Below, piece after piece: positions 10,428 through 21,400 of a stretch of DNA of 64,000 nt. The notes beneath the pieces are model-generated. The model was not told where the DNA came from. It was given only the letters and a program-made list of their open reading frames with translations, and searched no databases. The stretch lies in assembly GCA_040437565.1 (NCBI GenBank), contig JBDOQK010000016.1:124001-188000 (forward strand), read 5' to 3'. This DNA comes from Albugo candida. Its lineage: Eukaryota; Oomycota; Peronosporomycetes; Albuginales. Each line of letters begins with the position of its first letter. Position 1 is the stretch's first letter. The position numbers and the translations under genes are program-made.

Positions 10428-11220
10428 CTACGAGTCGAATGGAAGACTCATTTTGGATAAAGTTGGAAAGCATACGGTTCGAATGGAGTTGTATATTTCT
10501 CGTAGAAAGCTTACTCGAGGACGTAGATGCTACAAAACAACATCAGTATTGTTGTAACCCTGCAAATAACATTTCGATACCTCAAAAGCTAGAATCAGTC
10601 GATCAGGACTCGTTTTCGTCACAAATGCGATGTAATAGTAGACGGATGCAAATGATATTGCTTCATTGATTAGAATCGCTTGAAGATGAGTACGGTCAAT
10701 AAAACGTATTTGCTTCTTCCCATTCCAATAGTGCTTTGTTAGTTGAATGCCAATGGCTGGGATGAGAAGAATAGACTCTAAGGAAGAGCGCTGTAGCGCG
10801 CACTGGGTGTCAATTCATCAAATATGTCCTACCTTTTTGCACGTTCCAATCCATCAAACGGACAAATCCGAATGACGCAACATAGACAAAACACACCATA
10901 ACAAGCACACTCCAAATCCACTTTAAGGCCATATTGAATGTACTACACCAGATAGCAGCGGCAAATCCAACCGACATCACGATCATGAAATTTCGCAGTT
11001 CACAAAAGTATCGAAGTATCTGTATGGATCGTTCAGAGCTCGTAGAAACAACGAATTCGGTTGCATTGCTACCATACGCTCGAATCTCGACTTGCATTAC
11101 TCGATATGCCTGAAATGGTGTGAGCCACTTTACACACGTCCTTTTTTCTTGTAAACAGCTTCGTGTATTTTTGACTGCTCTATGCGCTCGTCTGTGGGTC
11201 ACTCCATCCCCGTCTATCAC
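10428..11220 (-). CDS. PIGH: PIG-H, GPI-GlcNAc transferase subunit
   Basis: Three exons by my reading: 11220-10833, 10777-10581 and 10529-10428, with introns of 55 and 51 nt. The joined frame gives 228 residues. Residues about 85-130 hold two membrane segments, the hairpin typical of PIG-H. After the first junction the protein reads QKESILLIPAIGIQLTKHYW, then INEAI and YYYIAF, and after the second HLRPRVSFLREIYNSIR. These match the PIG-H domain (ESLLII.xLGIQ, VINEAI, YYL, RPRL..L.EIY). PIG-H is a small accessory subunit of the PIG-A complex, which moves GlcNAc onto phosphatidylinositol on the cytosolic face of the ER, the first step of GPI anchor synthesis. The first exon starts at the first ATG; a further upstream exon cannot be excluded. 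The GH72 protein at 29896 is a likely GPI client. Confidence 0.88.
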
Positions 11221-11487
11221 ATCGATTCAAAATCATGGAAAACTGTGACTGCTAAGACCAATGGGGCTACACTAGGCATTTCACTCAACACGAGCACCGA
11301 GTAACGCGGTTTCCATTCCATTAGCAGCTTCAAGTTTCATCGCTCATCTAATTCGTTTCTCTCTTCGTCGTACTCTTGATTGACGTCGTGTTATGATCCA
11401 ACAAGCGCCTGTCTTCACTCCATTTCCGCGGCCTTCTTTTATTGTTCTGTAGTCTACTCAATGCCGTCAATCGAAGGGCTGTGTGGT

Positions 11488-11796
11488 TCATGGATGAATT
11501 CGGTGGCCACGTTTATTCCGAATGTATGCATAAAAAGCTTTGCTGTTCATTTCAGATACCTGCCTAGCGGCGCGCGCGCGTCCAGCATACTTGAAACCAG
11601 TCGATGGTTCACAATTAGCATCAACGATAGATGTGTTACCACTTCCCGGGCAAATGCCAACGTTCTTGCAAGGTCGAGTCCTATGACCAAAGCTACATTC
11701 AGAAATGAGAAGTTTCAGGGTGATAGAGCCTTCCAGAAGCCATTTTGCACACTTTTCATTATATGTCAGTACGGTAGAGATATGTACCTTATTTTA
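11488..11796 (-). CDS. Possible exon of a cysteine-rich protein
   Basis: A minus-strand open stretch of about 100 codons without its own ATG. It includes KCAKWLLEGSITLKLL followed by spaced cysteines (ECSFGHRTRPCKNVGICPG, then NCEPSTGF), and a plausible donor (CAG|GTATCT) lies at 11559. The cysteine spacing recalls EGF-like or other secreted modules, but no family is identifiable and I cannot place partner exons. The plus strand of the same stretch is also open (11380-11799) with less protein-like composition. Confidence 0.25.
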
Positions 11797-11799
11797 TAA

Positions 11800-12534
11800 C
11801 TACTTGCTACTCCGCTCTTTGCGACTCGCTATCGTGTGAGGGTTACGATGCGATCAATACGATTAATCGGCCACCTCAAGATCGATGTGTATTGTACCTG
11901 ACGAACATTGTGTTATCAAATATAAAGTATTACCGACGTATTTGGGACGTTTTGGTCCAGCTTCAAATCCTAGACTTAGGTGTAAACATCGAGCACTCCT
12001 GTGATCGAGCGGTAAGATGGCGCTCCTTTGCTATAAACTCGATAGAAGAAGTGCTGTTCTGGTAGTATGACGATGCGACATAATATCGCAAACAAGATTC
12101 CATTATACAAAGGAGAAGAAGTATTTATACAGTGAAATGTCATTAGTCCCTTCACAGAAACTATAAGCAATTGTAGCTTTAGTGTGTGGATAATCGTAAT
12201 CGCAACGTTCGATGCATCCCTGGCTGTTTCATGCAATTATCGTAGGATGAAGTAAGTGTACTGTATGTACTGTACTGATTGACGCCGGTAAAGGCATCGT
12301 CGTAGGACCTGGTGAGTCATGTATGATGACGCGGGCATCGGGACTACGAGTATAAAGCATGCTATAACGTGCTGGTAGAGTGCATTGTGTTAAAGATATG
12401 ATTTCATTACATCTGATATAATGGTTAAGTGCACTAGATCTATGGCTCACTATAGGATCCTACAAATATCAGGTAGATTGTGCACCATCTACGTATGTTG
12501 GTGTGGTGAACATAACTTCGTGCACGGCTCGAGC
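11800..12534. other. Intergenic, nothing recognised
   Basis: No gene is seen upstream of the threonine deaminase start. Bases 12499-12530 (GGTGTGGTGAACATAACT and on) resemble the outer 5' flank of the two membrane-protein genes near 2025 and 9750. Confidence 0.45.
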
Positions 12535-14898
12535 ATGCTCTTGGCGCCACGTAAATGTAGAGCATTCTCTACATGTGCTGCAAGCACTTGGATCCGCCCT
12601 GATAGCTTCGATTACTTGCAACAAACTATTGAAAGTCGGGCATACGAGGCAGCAGTCCAAACTCCATTGACCTATGCTTCTGGGTTGTCCAAGCAATTAG
12701 CATCAAAGTGCAGTTTATTTCTTAAAAGAGAGGTGCCACAAGTGTTTAATCCTGGGACAGCAATCAAATTCTCTAAAATAGGATCTACAAACCACGTTTT
12801 CATTCAATGTGCGTGGCGCACATAATAAAATCGCATCTTTGACAGAAATCCAACGGCGAAATGGAATCGTTGCTTGCGCTGCCGGCAATCATCTGCATGT
12901 ATAACCTCCACGCTTGCCCAATTACCAGGCTGCCTCAAGGAATTTTGATTTAGGGTGTTGCGTATTCGGCAACCAAACTTGGAATTAGTGCACGTATGAT
13001 CGTACCTATCGGGTCTATGAATCATCAAGTATACAAATTCGTATACGAACCGATCAAACTTCTCATTGTGTATATTTTGATAGCTTTCATTTCTACGGAA
13101 CGATCACATCGAAATTGTTGAGCAAGGTCACCACTTTGAAGACGNNNNNNNNNNNNNNNNNNNNNNNNNNNNNNNNNNNNNNNNNNNNNNNNNNNNNNNN
13201 NNNNNNNNNNNNNNNNNNNNNNNNNNNNNNNNNNNNNNNNNNNNTCGTACCTATCGGGTCTATGAATCATCAAGTATACAAATTCGTATACGAACCGATC
13301 AAACTTCTCATTGTGTATATTTTGATAGCTTTCATTTCTACGGAACGATCACATCGAAATTGTTGAGCAAGGTCACCACTTTGAAGACGCGATGGTATGG
13401 TTTGCCTCTTATACGAAGTAGGTCCAGGCGCTGAACACAATTGAAGAAACATGCCATCCAGATCGCTCAAAACGAAGGAAGAGCATTCATACACCCATTC
13501 GATGATCCGATGGTGATTGCCGGGAACGGAACTGTCGGCATGGAAATCCTGCGTCAGGTTGGAAATCTTATCCTGTCTTTGTGTCGCATCCCTGAGATTT
13601 CTCATATAGATGTCAGGCAAATGGCCAGATGCAATTTTCGTTCCAGTCGGAGGAGGAGGCTTAATCGCCGGTATCGCCGCATACGTAAAGCGAATTGCGC
13701 CAAATGTGTCCATCATTGGGGTAGAAGAATCTGGTGCGAATTTGCTGCAAGAATCGTGCAAGGCCAAAAAGCGCGTACGATTCACAAATGTGAATTGCTT
13801 CACAAACGACGTCGCCATGAAGCAAATTGGTCAAGAAAACTTTAGAATTTGTACGGATTTAGTGGATAAAGTGATCACAGTGTCAACCGATGAGATATGT
13901 TCGGCGATCCGAGACGTTTTCGAAGACACCCGTTCGTTGATGGAACCATTAGGTACGCTTTAAGGTGCCCGTCGTGTTCGTTTCTGACATTCTTCAAGGT
14001 GCACTGAGTGTTGCCGGAGTAAAAAAGTATGCTGGAACGAACGGAATCGGGAAAAAATATGTTGCAATCCTAGCTGCAGCGAATATGGACTTTGATCGTT
14101 TGAGATTCATCTCCGAACGGTGAGTTTGCGGTAATTTCTTTGAGACTATCACTTACAAAAAGCTCTCGTTGTACAGATCAGATGATCGAGAAAGAATCAT
14201 GTCCGTTCAGATTCCAGAGCGTAGAGGCGCATTTCAGCAATTATATGACTTGATATGTACGCTTTCATCTAAAGTATATATTCGAATATCTGATGCATTC
14301 TAGTGTATAGTTCCGTATAATGTGACCGAGTTTACGTATCGAATGGTGTCCCAACATGACATTGTTGCTCAGATCCATTTGAGTATACAAACCAAAACAG
14401 AGTCTGAGTTTCATGAGGTATTATCTCGAATCAATTCTCAGAAAGAGATGCAAGCAATCGATCAGAGTCAGAACGAGTTGACGAAAGCACATTTGCGTTA
14501 CTTGGGAACGGGCAGGGCACAAGTTGTACGTTCATCAATACACATTGTCACCAGATCTGATTCCCTCATTTCGTAGCCCTCCTCAGAGCGTGTGTTCCGT
14601 ATGAGCTTCCCTGAACGACCGGGAGCACTTAAAGATTTCCTGGATTGCGTCAGGTGAGTAATCTCAAGTTGTACCGTGTCCGAATGTGATCGATTATCTC
14701 GTACTTAGTCATTCAAATCACAAGTGGAATATAAGCCTTTTTCATTATCGGAATCATGGAGCAGATATCGGTCGAGTTCTCGTAGCGTTCCAAGTGCCTC
14801 CTTTCGAAAACGAAGCTTTTGAGGGTTTTCTGCGGGATTTGAATTTTGCATTTTATGAGGAAACGCAGAATTCAGCCTACCAGCAGTTTCTTTTGTAA
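12535..14898 (+). CDS. ILV1: Threonine deaminase homologue, altered active site
   Basis: Eleven exons by my reading: 12535-12732, 12782-12898, 12954-13028, 13329-13394 (using the copy after the gap), 13447-13557, 13610-13952, 13999-14119, 14177-14256, 14311-14522, 14577-14653, 14709-14898. The joined frame is 529 residues. Threonine deaminase is a PLP enzyme that makes 2-oxobutyrate, the first step of isoleucine synthesis. Family blocks seen: [37 protein letters not shown], and C-terminal regulatory ACT-like repeats ending [20 protein letters not shown]. Oddly, the PLP-lysine block SFK.RGA reads SFNVRGA, with Asn for the Schiff-base Lys. The SGAN block (Ser contacts the PLP ring nitrogen) reads AAAN, GNHAQG reads GNHLHG, and EPAG reads EPLG. 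Catalysis as in the family seems unlikely. The start [14 protein letters not shown] resembles a mitochondrial presequence; the frame is open further upstream, but only this ATG gives such a leader. Confidence 0.9.
13000..13389. repeat. Assembly gap with duplicated flanks (145 bp)
   Basis: Bases 13000-13144 recur at 13245-13389 on either side of 100 N (13145-13244). It lies inside the threonine deaminase gene and collapsing it restores the exon series. This is an unmerged contig overlap. Confidence 0.95.
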
Positions 14899-15401
14899 TT
14901 GCTTTTGATATCGCTTCGCTTTCCCGTGAAACTTTATGAGAAAAGCTGCCTCATTATAACTGACAAGTGCGCTTTGAGTGGAAGCAGTACCGTGCTGATT
15001 ACGAGTAGATCAAGTTCCGTTTTTGTAAACGATTTACATGCCGTTATACACTCTGATATTTTACCAATCATATGTATGCGTGAGGTTCCTTCGTACCTTT
15101 TCAATTGGATTAGATCCAATCACCCTACATTTCTATCAAACAACAGAAATCTCAAGTACGCACACATCCAAACATCTGAGTCACAGGGTAATAACCAATT
15201 GTGACTGGCAAAATCTAAACTGTTTTGTGCTTCTCGACTTGTTTTGCGTGGATACGACGTCCCTTAAAATCTCTAAAATCTGGGACACTGTGAACCGTGT
15301 ATCGTGAACATCACTCTGGGGCCTCGGCTAGTTGTGATATACATTAATACTTTTTCTTTTGTGGGACGAGATACTTTTAGGTGTACAAATTCAAACCAAA
15401 C
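14899..15401. other. Intergenic, nothing recognised
   Basis: About 500 bases between the threonine deaminase stop and the HECT ligase start, presumably 3' UTR plus promoter. No gene is seen. Confidence 0.5.
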
Positions 15402-18400
15402 ATGACAGCAGATACGGCTCCAACGAATGCAGTGGAACCACCGCTTTTAGAGGAACTAAAACTGATCACCGTGTTAACCGATATCTCTCTTGAACGTCTT
15501 CCGAAGGTGCTCAAATGTATCGACACTTGGCCATTTGAAGCGCCTGCGAATTGCTATAACTGGCTTCATGTTTTACACAATTTGAAAGCAATTCTGAACA
15601 ACGCAAAAGAAGCGTGCCCTGAACTTATGTTGCATGACACCATAGACACTAATTCTAAACACGAGGGAACACCGTCACCGCAAGAAGAATTAGTATGGAC
15701 AGAAGCTGTCTATCAGGTGTTACGATTTTTAGGCTTAATGTTTGGGAATGCTTTGGAGAAACATTTATTTGACGGAATGGATTCAGTTGTACAGTACATA
15801 AAAGCGCGTAATGAACGCGTCATACAAGCCGCGGTTCATGTCATCGCAATGCGGTCCGTACCGGTTCGTACCATTTCAAACGTCGATTCCACAAACCGTG
15901 ACAGCACCAACGAGTCTCGATCTGGTACGCACGACACACAACCACCGTGGCTGGGATCAAATGCGTCTCAAATACAACAATACTTGTTACAAATGGTACA
16001 AATCGATAGTAACACATATCACGGTGTGGATTGGGCACAAGACGCAACTACCACCCCGAATCCGTCCCAACTTGCTCGCGAGACGTTTGTGTATCAATAC
16101 ACCGAACCAATTGTACAAAACAATTCAAGCAGTCAAAAAGTGATTCGAGTTCCCATTCCGATTGATTCAAACAGTTTTTTACACCACAATTCATTTGCGT
16201 CGGAAACACTTGCCAGCACGTTGTGCGAACAATTAATTGCTCAATTCAAAATCCCAAGAAATCACTGGTTCTCATTGCTCGTCAAAATCCAAAGCTGTGT
16301 GGCTGTACGAAGCCGTCAAGCTCGAGAATGTCTCATTCTACAGCGTCTACATGCTCTACTGGCCCTCATTCACATCGGCTCTAGCGCCAAAGAGATCCTC
16401 AAGTACCTCGAAACCCATCCAGAGCTCATTCGGACCGTTGTGGAGCTCATCCGCGTGGAAATGCACGATACTATCTCGCTTCAAATCCGTTTAGCCGCGT
16501 TACAGGTTCTCACGGGACTTGTACAAGATCGCTCATGCTTTAGTCGAAGAGGACTCGTTGGACGGCAATCCACTGTGCTCTCTGAACTCGGAATTATGAA
16601 AGGAACGCCTCATGGAGTCTTTCCATCGCTTATTCGATTTTGCATTTCGGAATTGGGAGCGATTTCCATTCGACAGGCACGTCAATCGAAAGCTTTAGAA
16701 GAGAAAAAGGAAGGGCCGAATGCATCGGGAAATGCGAGTTTGATGGCTTCCGAAGGAGAAACCGATATGGAAATGAGTCTTGCGGTTGCATTCGTACAAG
16801 CAACGACCGATGATCTATCCCCACGCGAATTAGAAGCTGTGAATAGCTCTTCCTTCCGCGACTATTCCAACGCACAAGATGTCATTCTGAGCTGGATTGA
16901 AGGCGTCTTAACGCTTTTACAAGCAGTTGTATCGAATCCTGTGGGTGCCTCAGTCTTGACCGAGAATGGAATTGTCCCAGCTCTACTCCATGTCATCAGT
17001 ATGCCTGCGGTCTGTTGTCTCCATCGTGCCACTATCACACAATGCGTAAGGGTTCTACAAGCAACAATCAGTAATTACGCAACCGCTGCAGCTTTATATC
17101 GCGATCTCAATGGAGTGTCTATCGTAGTCGATCGTCTGGTGGTCGATTGTGCAGCTGTTGCCGATACCAATCCTCCAATAGTAGCGTCAAAGCCCCACAC
17201 ATTGGAGCCCACACTGCGAGTCTCAATGAGTGACACTAAACGCGTCTTACTCTCCGCGCTCTTCCGACTATTATCGGCTTCCTTCCACACACAAGGCGTC
17301 ATGAGTGCTGGATCGACCAGCCGCGTGATTCGGGAAGATGGAATTCTCAGCAAAGTCTTACAACGAATGTTTGATCAACTCGATCTTTTTGGTGCCAATA
17401 CCATCGCTGAAGCCGCAACTGTGGTCTCCGACATTATCAATAATGATCCAACAAGCGTCAATCACATCCATCACGCAGGAATCGCTGATAAATTGATGAA
17501 AATGCTGACTCGATGGGATCGTTCAGCATTCAGTTCGTCGGAAATGCTACCTCCGAGCTCCCGTCTCATCCAAACACTTCCATCACTGCTCCATGCGATC
17601 ACATTGACCAAAGAATCAGCAGCCAAAGTGATGGAATGGGATCCTATCGCGTACCTGTTGGATCTCTTTGCCACGCCATGCTACGTCCTCGCTCCATACA
17701 AAGTCCTTTATCCCGAACTCATTCAGCACGCAGGCACCGGCATCTATCAATTAATGCGTCAATCGAATCAGATTGAGCAAACGATTCTCAAAGAATGGGT
17801 TGTCGCTATTCAAAAAGTGATATCGTTTGGAAAAATGCATTTGGAGCGTCCATTCGATACATTCGACACGGACGTTGATGGAGTGCCTTTAAGCATCGAA
17901 GAAAGCCGTCTAGCACTCCTCCGAATGACAAGCAATGTCTTGGATCTGCTTCAGAATTGCGTGTCGAAATCCGATTATGCCGCGACATTTGCCTCAAACG
18001 GAGGCGTATCATCGATCATCGAATTGTATCAATTGTGCGTCGATTGTGTGGAACCGAATGGAGCTTCCTCGATACTGAATACCGAGACAACCAATGCACA
18101 AGGACCCGTGGAAGTCGCATTCCAAAGCGCTTTGAATTCGATCTCAATGACCTTGCGGCTGTATGGGTCTCAGCAGCCTGCCGTCTTATTAGAGCTGGTC
18201 ATCCAATACATTGCCACGTGCTTGATCGAGCTCCAAGAAACACACACTGCGCTTGTGAATGACAATAACAACGTATTCTCATTGCTGTCGGAAGAAGAAA
18301 TCAACAGCTTTTTCAGTCTTACGAGAAAGGAGCCTCAGGTCGATACAACTCGAAATTTGACGAAATGGATGGGTTTGATTGGGACAGCGGAATGGCTCGT

Positions 18401-21400
18401 TCGACAGCTCAGTTGGATCATTACGAGTCTCCAGGAACACGTTCAAAGCCGTCGGATATTTGTGGAGCTTACGACTCCGTCGAAATTGAGTGTGTTGTCG
18501 CAATTATTTGCATTCGATCAAACGATNNNNNNNNNNNNNNNNNNNNNNNNNNNNNNNNNNNNNNNNNNNNNNNNNNNNNNNNNNNNNNNNNNNNNNNNNN
18601 NNNNNNNNNNNNNNNNNNNNNNNNNNTTACGAGAAAGGAGCCTCAGGTCGATACAACTCGAAATTTGACGAAATGGATGGGTTTGATTGGGACAGCGGAA
18701 TGGCTCGTTCGACAGCTCAGTTGGATCATTACGAGTCTCCAGGAACACGTTCAAAGCCGTCGGATATTTGTGGAGCTTACGACTCCGTCGAAATTGAGTG
18801 TGTTGTCGCAATTATTTGCATTCGATCAAACGATTCAGACGGAACGTGCGATGTTGGAAATGCGTTTTCGAACGCACTCGACCGAGAAGACGGTCGACGG
18901 ATGGCGTGTTGGATCGCTTTTACTCCTTCGATTCTCTGTGATGGCTCGACGTGTTCTGTGCGACCTCGCGAATAGTTTTGTGAGCACTCCTTTCCAACAG
19001 CGTCGTAACACCGACACTGCGGTCGTATTGGCTCCACACGCACGTGAAATGGCCGTATTTCTCAGTGGAATCATGGAGGCTTTTGTGAAGTGGATCCCGC
19101 ACGACGATACTTCCACATTGTTGTCGATCACTTTCTTCCTGGAAACACTGTGTCAATTATTATTCGAATCGAAGCATTCTCAGCCCAATACGCTCCTTCT
19201 CGTCCAATTCATGAAACATCGAATGGATTCCACGACGCTTATGGACGCTATTTTCAAAATCGTACGGAAGGTATTCCATGTGGAGCACTTTATATCGGAA
19301 GAGAACACTGACGAAATGCTTCCGGCCACACGAATCAAAATCAGTGCTTTTCATATCGCTTCGTGTTTCATCCGACGTCTTTGCGATTTAGAAGCGTTAT
19401 CGTCGTCACCCATTACGTCGACGCTGTTCCATGATCCAGCGACCCGCGTGCTCGATGTGGAGCCTCGCGTTCTCACAGTTCGACTTCAGTTTTGGTGCAC
19501 TCAATTGGTCTCAAGTGTGTGGAAACACGAGCAATTCGCATCCTTACGGACCCATCGCTGCATTTTGGACGTGTTGGCAATCGCAGTCACAATTCTAAAG
19601 AACCGTTTGGATGACAGTGAGCACGCGAATGCGTTTGGAGCTCGACGGAACGAGGAGACATGTGCGCGATACTTTGAGCCGTTTTCCGTGGATCCCGCGG
19701 TAGTGGACAATTTGACCGCAATGGGATTCACTCGCGAGCGTGTGGAGAACGCAATTCGTCGTATTGAGTTGAATGACGTCGAATTCGCGATGGAATGGAT
19801 TCTATCGCATCCGGAAGAGACCGCAACGGAAGCGGATACAGGCGCTGATACAATCGAAGCCGCGTCGATGGAGCAGGAGTTGGGGATACAATTGGAAACG
19901 CTGTCGACGCAATTGGAAGCGAAATGTCTGGAGATCCTCCAATGTCAAGCGAATCGCTCGATTCCATCGAACGAAACATATTCGTGTCATCAGGTCGCCG
20001 TGTCGATCGCACAGCAATTAGAAACGCTATTTCGACGTTCGAATGAGAATGCGACGGCGTTATTGCGATGTTTTACGACGAAATTGACACAACAAATCGA
20101 AGAGGACAATACGTACACCACGACACTCGTTCATATGCTTTTACTGATGCTTCATTTTGACGGTGGAGCTCGTGCGTGGACGCAGTTTACCAGTGTGCAT
20201 TCGATGCTCGCGGACACGCTGTTGAAAACTCTTGTAGCGTATCTAAAGCATTCAGTGGAACGAGCAGCGTATACGACTGTGAACGACAGCAGTGTGGCGT
20301 TTGTTCTGCTGCTTGTGGACGTATGGATGGAGAGCAACGCATCCTTCAACATCGACACATCCGAACTCGTGGACGTCGCACTGGCACTCCTCCAACTCGG
20401 TCAAAGCGATTGTGAATGTCGTCTGCATCCGCATGTCGCTCACGCAGGCTTCCAAGTGCTAATTCGACTCACACGAACGTATTCGACGGCGCTTTTATTT
20501 TATGAGAAACGAGGAATGCAAGTAGTGCTCGGATTACATCCACAAGCAGCGTTTACGGCGTATGGACAACTCACATGGACGCTGATATTTCATGTTCTCG
20601 GCGCACCGGCGGTTGTGGAGCATTTGGCACAGGAAGCTATACGGAACGCGATGCAGAAGCTGACATCGCGCTTTGGAGCTGTGCATCCGACTCGAATTAC
20701 GCCTCGGACGCTATTGATGGAAGTCGCAGCCATAGCGTCACACAACGAGGAAGCATTCATGCAGGCGATGCAGCACACGGTGCGTCTCCAACAAAGCGAT
20801 TCCGGGCGGACGTATGTGATTCTCCGTGACGTCGATACCGAACGTGTATGGAAGCCATGCAAGACGTATCGTCAGCATGTGAGTGCATTGGTGCACGGCC
20901 TCGTGGAAAGGATCCAATGGCTCGAAAAAGCCGACTCGAACGATACGCTGTGCGTGGGCACATTTCTGTTTCTGCTGTCACAAATGGTGTCGACGTACTC
21001 ACTGGCGGCGTCGGTAATCGCTAAAATGAAATTCGACAGTGAAAATGGGTTTATTTCGATGGTGCTGAAGGATTTCTTACCGTCGAAAGAATTGTGTTCG
21101 TTCTTAGCGCTCGGAAAAGCAGTGAGAAGCAGTGTGAAGAGTGAAAAGCACGCACACGTTTTACGCCAACATGCGTTTATGACGCGTTCGATTCGGACTC
21201 GCGTACGCTTTGCGCACGAACTGTTGGTGCATATGGCTCAGCATTCCATCGACGGAGGCAAACACGTCGTTATCGAAGTGATTCGGCTTTTGGAACAATG
21301 GCCAAATGTCGAGACTGAATGCGTTCGCGATGATGTTCTGTTGGCGCAATTACACGCGTGGACATGCGTTCTATCGAGTTTGTTATGGCCAAAGGGGAAG

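Noticed and set aside
11380-11799. Plus-strand 139-codon frame
   Set aside because: It shares the region with a minus-strand frame of more protein-like composition; no domain, signal or conserved neighbour supports it.
14709-14898. Separate small gene at the threonine deaminase 3' end
   Set aside because: [14 protein letters not shown] and the ending NSAYQQFLL are the standard C-terminus of threonine deaminase; splice phases join it to the upstream exons.
15381-15401. Upstream extension of the HECT ligase frame
   Set aside because: It begins with GTG, not ATG, directly after an AG; the first true ATG is 15402. An upstream exon is possible but nothing supports it.
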